In this document: in pieces, positions 33,440-43,194 of the stretch | Layout: every line of letters starts with the position of its first letter | How positions within the stretch are numbered: position 1 is the first letter of the stretch | DNA from: Dastarcus helophoroides | Taxonomy: Eukaryota; Arthropoda; Insecta; Coleoptera; Bothrideridae | DNA: 64,000 nt | Direction: 5' to 3' | NCBI GenBank assembly: GCA_028583605.1 | Contig: CM053327.1 | Location: 30,659,126-30,723,125 of the forward strand | Position numbers and translations under genes: made by a program | The notes under the pieces: generated by a model | Told to the model about the DNA's origin: nothing | What the model saw: the letters and a program-made list of their open reading frames with translations, nothing else | Database searches by the model: none

Positions 33440-34495
33440 GAACAATCTTTTATATAAAAATTAGATTGAAATGAAAATTTTGAAAAAAAAATCGAAATTT
33501 CAAGATTAGGATCGAAAGTTCGAAAATCAAGTCCAAAATATCGGAAATTTGAGATTTCGAGTTTAAAGAGCTAAATAGGAAAAATATAAAAATTGAAGTA
33601 ATCTCAGAATTTTGAGAATATTAGTCGAAGCTTCCAAGAAATATGATTTAAATCGTGACTTTTTTTGTCATGCTTTCCCTTCGTGACCCACTAAAATATT
33701 TTTTAACTATCGCAAAACTTGGTTTTCTTCTCAAAATTTTTACCACATTTTGAGGTTAGAAGTCGTCTTTTATTTCTGAAATTTTTAATTTTCTGTTATC
33801 AAAATTTCTTGATCCCAAAATTTTGCCTCGAAATTTCGAGTTGAAGTTTCAAAATTCGAACTATTTCTCTTTAACATTAAAACTGGATTTTTTTACCTTG
33901 ATAAGTTTCTTTTAAAATTTCAGTACTTTTCTGAAACTTTTTCGAGTAGATTTTAGTCTTTATATTTGTCGAGAGCCTTCATTATCGCAAAATTTTGCTT
34001 GACATCTTGCTATTTTGAATTTCGAAGTCAAACTTGAAAAAAAAATGTTGAGAAATTTCAAAATAAGGTTAAACTTTTGAGAGGAAACATGAAATGGTAA
34101 ATTTTTTTTTTAAAATCCGAATTTAAACTTCCTATGTTTAATGATGTATAACCTAAAATTTTGTTTTTTCGAATTTTTTCTACAAATTTTCTGCAGTCTT
34201 ACGACTTCAGAAGCCATAAGGTTTTTTCAGATTCTTGGTTAATTAGAGTTAAAATGTCATTTTCTTTTTTTCCACACAGACGTTTCATTTTTTTCCGAAA
34301 CGTCTGCTCTAAATTTAAACTCGTCTTTCCTAAAGCCAATTTCATCTAGAATTTTTCTCAACATTGACTCTGACATTGATTTTTTACAAACGTACAGTGA
34401 AAATTGAACAAATTTTAAACCTATGATAATTTTAAATGGAAATTTGGACTTTTTTGAAATTTAGAAATCAGAAGTTGTAGTTAAATGTCTTTGAT
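33440..34495. repeat. AT-rich array, mixed sense
   Basis: R-sense units at first (aaatcgaaatttcaagatta), then Y sense (cctcgaaatttcgagttg). A 10-bp hairpin cagacgtttc / gaaacgtctg lies at about 34278-34307. The array abuts the broken end of the gypsy element near 34500. Confidence 0.6.
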
Positions 34496-37400
34496 CTTCG
34501 TCCGCACCAGAGCACCCTCAAGTCATCTACGAAACCCATCGTTTCCCTGGGGACCTCCCTTGGTGATCCAAACACCAAGTCACACGGAAGCCGCAGTTCC
34601 CTCCCGAAGATCACTTTTGCCGGAGTCTGACTTGTAGTTTCATGAGTTGCCGCGCGATAGGCCATCAGAAACAGTGGTAGATGTCGGTCCCAGTCGGTCT
34701 GATGTTTGGAAACGACCTTCGAAAGATGTTCCTCTAAGGTCTTGTTAAATCTCTCCACCATTCCGTCAGACTGTGGATGAAGAGGTGTTGTTCGAGTTTT
34801 CCTTATTCCAAGAAGACGACACACCTCTTGGAAAACCCCCGATTCAAAGTTCCTTCCGTGGTCCGAGTGTAGTTCAAAGGGAACACCAAATCGACAGATG
34901 AAGTTGTCCACAAGAACCCTTGCGACTGTGGTGGCTTCCTGGTTCGGGATGGCATAAGCTTCAGGCCATTTACTGAAATAATCCATGGCCACCAGGATGT
35001 ACTTGTTTCCATCGTCTGAAACTGGGAATGGTCCTGCCACATCGATTGCAATTCTTTCAAATGGAGCTCCCACATTATATTGCTTCAGGGCCCCTTTGGT
35101 TCTCGTACGGGGACCCTTGGATGCAGCACAGGTGACACATTTCCGACACCACCGCTCGACGTCCTCCCTGCAGTTAACCCAATAGAACCGTTTTCGAACC
35201 TTCTCCAGGGTCTTGTTCATCCCTAGGTGTCCACCAGAGGTCCCATTGTGCACCTCCCACAAGACCTGTGGAATCTTCTCCTGAGGCACCACCAACTGCA
35301 AGTTGACACGCTTTCCATCCGCGCTTTCCCATGCTCTCTTCAGTACCCCGTCCTCGACCTGGAGGGATTTCCATTGAGCCCACAAATTCTTAAGAGCTGG
35401 ACTTCTGTCGGAAACCTCTTGCCATTCCGGTCTGTCTCCAGCTTCTTTCCATTCCAATATGGGTCCGATATCAGCGTCGCTCCTCTGTAGCTTCCGAAGA
35501 CCTTTAACAGTCCATTCGTCTTCTGGCTGGACAGAAGTGACCCTTATATCCACCATGTCCTCATGGTCCTCAACTCGTCTGCAATGTTTGCAATCCCCAC
35601 AAGGTCTTCTGGACAAAGCGTCAGCGTTGTTATGCTGTCGTCCCGGTCGATGATGCACCTTAATGTGATACTGCTGAAGCCTTTCTAACCATCTAGCCGT
35701 CTGTCCCTCCGCGTTCTTCATTCGGAGTAACCAAGAAAGTGCCGAATGGTCTGTTCTGATGGGGAATTCTTGCCCGTACAAATACTTGTGAAAGTGTTCC
35801 ACGGCCTTCACTATCGCAAGTAGTTCCTTCCTGGTGGTGCAATAGTTCCTCTCCGGCTTCGTCAGGATCTTGCTGTAATATTCGATGACTCTTTCTTCAC
35901 CGCCTTGAACTTGGGACAGCACAGCCCCAATGCCGACGTTACTGGCATCAGTGTCTAACACGAACTTCCCATTCTGCTGAGGATACGCCAAGATAGGGCT
36001 TGTACACAAGGCGGACTTCAATTTTCGGAAAGCGGTATCACAGTCTGGAGTCCAGACGCACGGCCTTCTTCCTTCCGTTAGTTGATGCAACGGCGCAGCG
36101 ATGTTGGCGAAACCTTTCACAAATTTTCTGTAATAGGTACACAGCCCCAAGAAACTCCTCAGTTCATGTTTGTCTTTGGGTCTTGGCCAGTCACGAATTG
36201 CTTGAGTCTTGCTGATATTTGTTTCAACTCCTGCGGCTGATACAGTGTGACCCAAAAATTCTACTTTCCTTTGGAACAAAGAGCACTTCTTTGGGCACTT
36301 CTTTGGATTCAGCTTTAAGTTGGCTTGCTTTAATCTGTCGAAAACTTCTTGAAGATTTTCCAAATGTTCTTTAAAGCTCTTGCCCATCACCATGACGTCA
36401 TCTAGGTAAACCAAGCAGGTTTTCCAAGTAAGTCCTCGAAGTACCAGTTCCATTAGACGTTCGAAAGTAGCCGGTGCGTTGCATAGTCCAAAAGGCATAA
36501 CCGTGAACTGATATAATCCACTCCCAGATGAAAAGGCCGTCTTTTCTTTGTCGTCGGGGTCTATGCTCACTTGCCAATATCCACTTTTCAAGTCCAAAGT
36601 TGAAAACCAGGTGGACCCAGACAAGGTCGTTAGGGTGTCATCAATTCTTGGCAAGGGGTAGCTGTCCTTTTTAGTGACGTCGTTTAATTTCCGGTAGTCG
36701 ACACAGAATCTTGTTGACCCGTCTTTCTTTGTAACCAAGACTACAGGGGAAGACCATGGACTATTGGACTCCTCGATGACTCCATCCTTCATCATCTTCT
36801 TAACCAGTCCCGCGACTTCCTCTTGCTTGGCCACCGGTAATCTTCTAGGGGGTTGACGAATAGGTGTTGCATCGCCGGTGTTGATTTTGTGTCGAACTAC
36901 GTCGGTCCTTCCTAGATTTCGGTCTCCATCAGTAAAAACGCCGTGGTTTTTCTTTAGAAATGACCTAGCCAGAACTACTTCTTCCTTGGACAAGTGTTTC
37001 AAGTCCACTTCCAACTTGACTTGCCCAATCTTCGTTTCCTGTACTGGCGCACAATTGTCTCCCAAGGAGCTTATTGAGGCTACCGGGGTACAGACTGCCA
37101 GAGTTCTACCCTTTTTGATTGAGCGTGCTGTTGGGAACACGTTGGCAACTCTCACAGGTACCTTCTGAGATGCTTTAACCACGGATCTCGCCACTAGTAA
37201 ATTCTTGGAAATGTCATAAGTCGGTTCTACTAATTCAACGCAGCAGCCCAAATCTCCTTCCATGACAGCCATAACCGTCTTCTCGCTGCTTCCCTGCACT
37301 ACAGCTGTTTCGCAGGCAAACACTCTTACCTCCTTTGGAGTGTCCTTTGGTGTAGTCAGGACAAGCTCTTCATTTCCAATCTTTAAAATGTTCTGCGCTG

Positions 37401-37872
37401 GGTCGAAAGTAAAGCCATGTTGCCTGATTACGTCCATCTCCAGAATCAGTTCGTCTTCGATATCTGCCACCAACACCCGATGCGAAATCCTTAATTTTCC
37501 CAGACCAATCATGACGTCTGCCTCTCCTATAATTGGCGCAGTATCTCCCGTAACTGTTCTGAGGACCATTCTTTGCGACAGTACCTTCGGTTGCGACGGT
37601 AGGATGTTCCTTCGTGCCAAAGTAACCATGGCGCCTGTGTCCACTGTTGCCTGTACATTCCTTCCATCTACGCTGGCTGCCACCACTAAACTTTTCATGG
37701 TCCTTTTTATCTGTTTGATGGAAAGAGTTTTGGGGGCTCGTTGCTTGACACCAGCCAGTGAGTGCCCCTTCCCACTGGCTGATTTTAGTTTTCCTGTTGT
37801 GAGGCTTGTCGACTTCTTGGGGCTAATCTGCAGTCCTTCTTGAAGTGCCCCGGTTTGCCACAGTTGTAACAT
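34468..37872 (-). CDS. pol: Ty3/gypsy retrotransposon Pol (3'-truncated)
   Basis: An uninterrupted 1134-residue frame giving the enzymes of an LTR retrotransposon. Aspartic protease: VDTGA at about 77-81. Reverse transcriptase: FCVDYRKLN at 389-397, LDLKSGYWQV at 426-435, catalytic YLDD at 489-492. RNase H: D640 and D642 in FVLDTDAS, E683, D708, with DALSRR at 751. Integrase: zinc-binding H875, H882, C912, C915, and catalytic D944, D1004 (HSDHGRNF) and E1040 (GMVERFNKTLEEH). The order PR-RT-RH-IN is that of Ty3/gypsy. The normal sequence stops after VDDLRV (about 1120). The last 14 residues are flanking AT array, so the integrase tail and everything 3' of it are lost. The frame is -1 relative to the nucleocapsid frame, which overlaps its start, so the first Met is probably not the true start and expression would be by frameshifting. 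All catalytic residues are kept, so the loss is recent. Confidence 0.95.
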   Translation of the reverse strand: MLQLWQTGALQEGLQISPKKSTSLTTGKLKSASGKGHSLAGVKQRAPKTLSIKQIKRTMKSLVVAASVDGRNVQATVDTGAMVTLARRNILPSQPKVLSQRMVLRTVTGDTAPIIGEADVMIGLGKLRISHRVLVADIEDELILEMDVIRQHGFTFDPAQNILKIGNEELVLTTPKDTPKEVRVFACETAVVQGSSEKTVMAVMEGDLGCCVELVEPTYDISKNLLVARSVVKASQKVPVRVANVFPTARSIKKGRTLAVCTPVASISSLGDNCAPVQETKIGQVKLEVDLKHLSKEEVVLARSFLKKNHGVFTDGDRNLGRTDVVRHKINTGDATPIRQPPRRLPVAKQEEVAGLVKKMMKDGVIEESNSPWSSPVVLVTKKDGSTRFCVDYRKLNDVTKKDSYPLPRIDDTLTTLSGSTWFSTLDLKSGYWQVSIDPDDKEKTAFSSGSGLYQFTVMPFGLCNAPATFERLMELVLRGLTWKTCLVYLDDVMVMGKSFKEHLENLQEVFDRLKQANLKLNPKKCPKKCSLFQRKVEFLGHTVSAAGVETNISKTQAIRDWPRPKDKHELRSFLGLCTYYRKFVKGFANIAAPLHQLTEGRRPCVWTPDCDTAFRKLKSALCTSPILAYPQQNGKFVLDTDASNVGIGAVLSQVQGGEERVIEYYSKILTKPERNYCTTRKELLAIVKAVEHFHKYLYGQEFPIRTDHSALSWLLRMKNAEGQTARWLERLQQYHIKVHHRPGRQHNNADALSRRPCGDCKHCRRVEDHEDMVDIRVTSVQPEDEWTVKGLRKLQRSDADIGPILEWKEAGDRPEWQEVSDRSPALKNLWAQWKSLQVEDGVLKRAWESADGKRVNLQLVVPQEKIPQVLWEVHNGTSGGHLGMNKTLEKVRKRFYWVNCREDVERWCRKCVTCAASKGPRTRTKGALKQYNVGAPFERIAIDVAGPFPVSDDGNKYILVAMDYFSKWPEAYAIPNQEATTVARVLVDNFICRFGVPFELHSDHGRNFESGVFQEVCRLLGIRKTRTTPLHPQSDGMVERFNKTLEEHLSKVVSKHQTDWDRHLPLFLMAYRAATHETTSQTPAKVIFGRELRLPCDLVFGSPREVPRETMGFVDDLRVLWCGRRSKTFNYNF

Positions 37873-37985
37873 GTGCTTCTGTTGGATCTGCCTTTAAGAG
37901 CTCCCACCAGTTCTCGGATGCTCCCGTCCATTTTTTTTATGCTCGCGTTCATTTCCTTTATATTAGCGCTCATGCTCCCGTCCAT
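37785..37985 (-). pseudogene. gag: Ty3/gypsy Gag nucleocapsid end, displaced frame
   Basis: A 66-residue frame with one zinc knuckle, CYNCGKPGHFKKDC (C39, C42, H47, C52, CX2CX4HX4C), the RNA-binding part of Gag, preceded by MDGSI repeats. It is out of frame with the capsid part upstream. It ends at a TAA directly after ggaaaac (37788-37794 on the complement), where a -1 shift would enter Pol. That heptamer is a possible but not classical slip site. Confidence 0.85.
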
Positions 37986-39129
37986 CTTCTTTAGCCAGTC
38001 TTTTTACGTCGGCCTCGAATTCTTGCAGCGTTTCATCACTTTTCTGCTTCCTTACTAGTAGTTGTGACTGGGCCACTTGTGGCAAATGATGTTCTCCAAA
38101 TCTCAGCTCAAAAGCCCTAACCAAATCTTCATAGTTAGCTAGTTCGTGGTCAGATAGAGCTCGGAATAGTTCCAGAGCTTCTCCGCGTAAGAAAACCACC
38201 AATGAGGTTGCCTTTTCGTCTTGGGTCCATCGATTGGCTCTAGCAGCAGCTTCGAACTGAATTCTGTAGGCCTGGAAGGATGTTTGTCCGTCATAGGTCG
38301 GAGGTTTTACCTTTTGGGAAGAGATAGCGGGTACACTTTTGGATTCGTGTTGTGTGACTTGTCCACTTAGCAACTTCTTCATGTTTTTTTCGATGCTGCT
38401 GAACTTTTTCTGTGTTGTATTTTCCAAATCAAGAAGCTTGCTGTTGAATTTTTCTTTTACTTCTCCAATTTCTTCCCTGACTTCGCCAATCTCTTCCTGC
38501 ATTTCATCTCGCATTCCTGTAATCTGTTCTTTTACTTCTTCTTTCATTTCTTCTCTCATTCCGGTAATTTGTTCTTTCACTTCTTCTTTCATTTTTTCAA
38601 CGTCTACTCCCATTTTTTCAGTTATATTTGCTAGTAGACTATGCAATTCTTGTTTTTCTGCATTCCTTTTCTGATCTTCTTCTTGTTTTTCTTGTCGTCT
38701 TCGTTCTTCCTCCAGTTCTTTTTCTTGTCGTCTTCGTTCTTCCTCCTGTTCTTTTTCTTGTCGTCTTCGTTCTTCTTCCTGTTCTTTTTCTTGTCGTCTT
38801 CGTTCTTCTTCCTGTTCTTTTTCTTGTCGTCTTCGTTCTTCCTCCTGTTCTTTTTCTTGTCGTCTTCGTTCTTCGTCTTGTCGTCTTCGTTCTTCCTCCT
38901 GTTCTTTTTCTTGTCGTCTTCGTTCTTCGTCTTGTCATCTTCGTTCTTCCTCTTGTTCTTTTTCTTGTCGTCTTCGTTCTTCGTCTTGTCGTCTTCGTTC
39001 TTCCTCTTGTTCTTTTTCTTGTCGTCTTTTCTCTGCTTGTTCTTTAAACATTGCTAATAACGCTTGCATTTGTTGTTCCATTTTGGCCGATTTTAATCTC
39101 GTATCCATAAAGCGTATTTGAATGTTCAC
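37963..39129 (-). pseudogene. gag: Ty3/gypsy Gag, capsid part, broken
   Basis: A single frame from MNIQIRFMDTRL (39129) to the stop at 37963, interrupted once at 38935-38937, where a CGA Arg codon of a repeated segment has become TGA. The N-terminal third is a highly charged coiled-coil segment encoded by a 33-bp tandem repeat (EEERRRQEKEQ, about 38690-39030). Then come repeats of EEVKEQITGMREEM and a Retrotrans_gag-type core (FQAYRIQFEAAARANRWTQD, LRGEALELFRAL, AFELRFGEHHLPQVAQSQLL). The core ends abruptly at DVKRLAKEDG. The roughly 100 residues usual between this point and the zinc knuckle are missing, and the frame changes, pointing to an internal deletion near 37975. The element could not make a working capsid. 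Confidence 0.85.
38690..39030. repeat. 33-bp coding minisatellite in gag
   Basis: Tandem units of the form cgttcttcctcctgttct plus ttttcttgtcgtctt, 33 bp, interspersed with 21-bp short units (cgttcttcgtcttgtcgtctt). It encodes the EEERRRQEKEQ / DEERRRQ coiled coil on the minus strand. The three plus- and minus-strand frames crossing it are shadows. Confidence 0.9.
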
Positions 39130-39265
39130 GAATTTATTTGACGCGCCTCGTATAACTATTTAACAGTTTAAAACGTCCGAGATAAAGTCAACTACGGCAC
39201 CTGGCACGAATTGTTTTTCGAGTAATAAAGCACAATCCACGAATAATCCCGCTTCTGACACCAAA
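39130..39265 (-). promoter_or_regulatory. Gypsy 5' leader with tRNA primer-binding site
   Basis: Directly after the 5' LTR and a 2-base spacer, the minus strand reads TGGTGTCAGAAGCGGGAT (39263 to 39246). This complements the 3' end of a leucine tRNA (…CTTCTGACACCA, as I recall it for the eukaryotic CAA/CAG isoacceptors), the usual primer for minus-strand DNA synthesis. The rest of the leader is untranslated up to the Gag ATG. Confidence 0.75.
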
Positions 39266-39641
39266 TGTTACGTGCGTTATCGGTTCGAATTGATACACGT
39301 GATAGATTATACCCACTTTATTACTGAATTAACTCGGCACACTTCAACTGAACAGTAACTCACTAATTATTTACTAATTGCTAACCAACTTATTGCACTT
39401 GCTTCTAACTGACTGACTCGAGGGAAAACTGACCGCCTTTTTATAGTTTCGGCCCGCGGCTTCCAGAACTTTCGGCAGATAAGGATTATCGAATGCCGAA
39501 ATTTCTGGAACGCTTATCTGCCGTTTGTTTCGTTATCGCGGCCGCTTTCCCCTTATCAGAACCTTCTAGAAACTTTTTTTTATTTACTAAATTCTACAAT
39601 TCTATTCTAAATCCTATTTCATCTATTTACATTGCGTTACA
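39266..39641 (-). mobile_element. Ty3/gypsy 5' LTR
   Basis: 376 bp with ends tgttacgtgcg (39266) and attgcgttaca (39641), i.e. TGTAAC…GTAACA. On the minus strand it carries a TATA box (TATAAAAAGG, 39437-39446) and an AATAAA signal (39317-39322 complement). It is closely similar to the solo LTR at 28410-28789. The 3' LTR partner is absent because the element is cut off near 34500. Confidence 0.95.
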
Positions 39642-41154
39642 GTACGGAAAAAGCGAAATTTTTAAAATAAAAAATAAATAACCTAAATAAAAATAAAATA
39701 AGTCAAAAAAATGGCGAAAAAGTCAAAATTTTGAAGTAAGCATAGAAATTCCAAAAATAAGTAAAATTTAAAAAAAAACAACATTTTGAAAGTGCAAGTT
39801 TTTGAAAAATAAAGGAATTTTTCAATAATGAACTAGAACAAAGAAAATTTTTTTAAAAAGTACCTTTTTTAAATCATAAACTTTCAAAGAGCGGAATTCT
39901 TCAAAACACTTGGATTTTTTTATAGTCAGCATTTTCAAAAAATGTTTTAGAATATTGTCAAAATTAATTAATAAAAATTTAAATATTTCCAAACTGGGTC
40001 GAAAAAATGTTAAATAAAATTAAAAACATTTTTAAAAAGGTCGAATTTTTCAGTCAGTCAAAATTTCCAAGAAGTAACAATTTTAAAAAACGTTGAGATT
40101 TGTAGTCGATCGGAATCAAAGAAAGAAGAAAAATGAATACTTGCAAAAATTTCAATTATTAAAAAAGTTCTAATTTTCAACAACAAAAATTGAATTTAAA
40201 AAAAATCATCAGCGTTTTTGTACAAAATTAAAACAAAATATTAAATATTTGAAAAAAAGGTTGATTTATCCATAGCTTAAAAATGTTACGACTTTCTTTT
40301 TCAAAATTATGAATTTCTTTAAATATTTTGTTTTGTTTTATTTTTTATAATTTTGACATTTTTTTTATATAAAAATTTCGATTTTTTTGTTTCGACATTT
40401 TTGAAAAATTCCACTTTCCTTGAAAATTTCGACTTTTTTAAGAACGTTGATTTTTTTGAAATTGCGTCTTATTTCCATAAGTTTTGATCTCTTTTTCAAA
40501 ATTTGGCCTTTTTTGATCGAAGATTTACGTTCCTGAAAATTTCCGCCATTTTTCCAGTCTTCACTTTTCCTTAAAATTTCGTATTTTGTAAATTTGAGGG
40601 TTTTTTTGAAAGATATGGACATTTAAAAATTTGAACTTTTTTGAAAGCTTAAATTTGAAAATATTGTTTTTTTTTGAGAATTTCGCTTTGTTTAAATACT
40701 TCGATATTTTCACAAAATTTCGACTATTTGCAAAATTTTGAACTTGAAATTTGAAAATATCGGGCTTTTTTTTGAGAATTTCGACTTGTTTAAAAACCTC
40801 GATATTTTCACAAAATTTCGGCTATTTTAAAAATTTCGTTATTTTTTCAAAATTTGGAATATTTTCCAAAGTGCTGCATTTCTAGTAATTTAGATGATTT
40901 TTAAGGAGGGAGTGTTTTTCGAAAATTCGTCTTCTTCTAAATTTGAGTTTTTTTTTTAATTTTACTTTTCGAAAATATTAACTTTTTTGAAATTTAGACT
41001 TGGAAATAACGACTTTTTCAAAAGTGCCACTTTTTTAAAGATTTCGATATTTTCTTTTTATTTTTTTTGAACACTTAAACTTTTTTCTCAAAATTTTGGT
41101 TTTTCTTGAAGTATTGCGTTTTTAAAAATTTTCTTTTTCAAAATTACATTTTTT

Positions 41155-41158
<4 letters not shown>
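39642..41158. repeat. TCGA-core AT-rich array, R sense then Y sense
   Basis: 39642-40270 reads in R sense (aaaaagtcaaaattttgaag) and 40270-41158 in Y sense (gaaaatttcgacttttttaag), so the sense flips near 40270. The Y-sense part contains a tandem pair around gagaatttcg(c/a)(c/t)ttgttta near 40676 and 40773. No gene. Confidence 0.75.

Positions 41159-41213
<55 letters not shown>
41159..41213. repeat. (CT)n microsatellite
   Basis: About 55 bp of nearly perfect tctctc repeat with a single interruption. Confidence 0.95.
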
Positions 41214-41480
41214 GGCTCCTGGCTCGAATACTTTATTTAGTGTATTTGGCTCCGTCTCAGAAATCTTATCGCATAAGCAGTACAGTGTTGTCGGCTCAGA
41301 AAACCTACTAAGCATTTGCCATTGTATCTATTGAGTAGTAGTGGCAGTCTGGCGCTTACTAGGTGAAAATCTGAGGTCTCAAAAACATTTCACTGCGATT
41401 ACTGCCGGCGAACTACACCTTAGATTCAAAATCTGAAGAAAACATATAAAAATAAAACTATTTAATCAATAAAATTAGCA
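41214..41480. other. Unassigned stretch
   Basis: Short non-array interval without ORFs. Confidence 0.35.
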
Positions 41481-41482
41481 AA

Positions 41483-41680
41483 TTCAACAATTTTCAGTTT
41501 ACAATCGAAATTTAAAAAATTGAAATACAAATCTTGTCCCCTAAAACCAAGAAAGGTAGCTTGGGTGTCGGGACGCTTAGTTGTGTTTTTTAATCTTTCT
41601 TGGTTTCAGGGGACAAGATTTGTATTTCAATTTTTGAAGATAACCAAGGACCAGTCCAATCCACCAAAATCGAAATTCTA
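41483..41680. mobile_element. Dispersed hammerhead-like repeat, copy i (inverted, centre deleted)
   Basis: Left end attgaaatacaaatcttgtc, then a rearranged centre (ggtagcttgggtgtcgggac), then an opposite-sense right arm (ggtttcaggggacaagattt) ending ggaccagtccaatccacca. aatcgaaatt lies on both sides (about 41483-41492 and 41669-41678), a possible 10-bp target duplication. The ribozyme-like core is lost. Confidence 0.75.
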
Positions 41681-42504
41681 GGAAAAAATGAGAAGAAACA
41701 AGGAAATGAAATGAAGCTTTCAAAAACACAAAAATTAATTAAAAAATATTCGTTCGAAATTCCTAGAAAAATCGAAATTAGGTTGGAATTTCAAAGATAG
41801 TCCAAATTTCTAAACAGTCAACACTTCTGGACTAAAACGAAATTTTAGCAGACAGGAAAAATACTATTGGCCCTTAAAGCCACCCTCTGGAATACGCCAT
41901 TGTTTGGAATTATATTCGTGTAATTCAGATTTGAAATATAGTGGCAAGTTTCATACAGAATAATGGCCCAAACATTGGATTTGTTTCATTAATATTTAAA
42001 TACGATTTCCCCAATAGCGTTCACTTATAAACGACCCGAAATCACCTGGAATCGTAATTTCGACTCCACCGTTACGATAGCCATACGTAATAAAATGCCA
42101 TTAGTGGAAACAAACTAAAACGAGGGCCAGTTTAATTGATTTTCATATGATATGAACATGATTACGCTAGAAATAAATAAATTATTACTCAAGAGAACTC
42201 CAACGGGTCAAGGTCGTCAAGCCGACTTTATTTGTCATTGACATACTGTAATACTATTGTATTTAAAATGTATCCATTACTTTCACTGCTACGAAAATTC
42301 TAAGGGTTAATAGAAAAACTATTTTTGGGAATAGGGCTTCAAAAGGTAAAAGTAACATCTAGACATCTTATCACCAAATATGTATACTGGTAGGCATATT
42401 GGTAGACGTGATTACCAATTTCAACTTTAAAACCGGAAGAGGTATTATATCACACACAGCGGAATATTTCTACACGTGTAGCCTCATGTCACAGTGTCAC
42501 ACAA
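41681..42504. other. Unassigned stretch
   Basis: Unique-looking AT-rich DNA, no supported gene. Confidence 0.35.
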
Positions 42505-42640
42505 TACTAGTATATAACGCGAAAGTGTCTTGTCTGTATGTTTGTCCGCTTTTCACGGCTCAATTACTGAAACGATTTTGACGAAAATTGAGATAGAGGT
42601 ACCTTGCAGGAAGATATGGTTAAAAGTATACGTTTAATCT
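42505..42640 (-). mobile_element. Retroposon 3'-end-like repeat, inverted
   Basis: The reverse complement contains gcaaggtacctctatctc, ttttcgtcaaaatcgtttca, gtgaaaagcggacaaaca and acactttcgcgttatatac, matching 28255-28385 in order. Confidence 0.6.
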
Positions 42641-43194
42641 CGAAAACTGTTCCAATTATTCCCAAAGTAATTCATCCACAAACATTTAAATTTTTCTCCA
42701 TTTTCTATGCAATATCTTCTCTATGTAATTAAGGATTTGACAGGGTCATCTATAACGATAGAGGCACAAACTTAGCATAACTTTGCACAAAGGATTCTTC
42801 TAATATAATGGTCAGTGTTATCTAATCTAACACGATAGGGAACAACTTTGCTACCCTAAATATTACTGGAGACTCGCTAAGCAACTAAATATACAGACGA
42901 TCTCCTCAACGAATTTGAACAAAACATCATTCTGCTATCTGCACAAACTTTTTAAAGCTGTGCATAGCTTTAGTAGTTTTATTAAGTTTTTCCAAACTAA
43001 TGTTATAATAGAGAAAGTATGTTTGATGGACATCTATTGTTATCTTAAAGCAGTTAAATATTCCTGGTTCTTAATTAAGACTAGAAACAAATTAAAACAT
43101 TTAAAAAAGATCCATCAATTTAACAACTTTAAAAACTCTCTTTCATTTTTGACAATCTCTGGAAAAAAACAGCAATCATCCGTTTATTAAGGAA
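42641..43194. other. Unassigned stretch
   Basis: No supported gene. The 91-codon frame at 42915-43190 has no recognisable features. Confidence 0.35.

Noticed and set aside
34278..34307. cagacgtttc / gaaacgtctg hairpin as a regulatory element
   Set aside because: Only 10 bp, in array DNA rich in TTTC/GAAA words. Not distinguishable from chance.
37262..37843. 193-codon plus-strand frame opposite pol
   Set aside because: Antisense shadow of the protease region of Pol.
38628..39057. Plus-strand frames of 138-139 codons and a 99-codon minus frame across gag
   Set aside because: Shadows of the 33-bp gag minisatellite in other frames.
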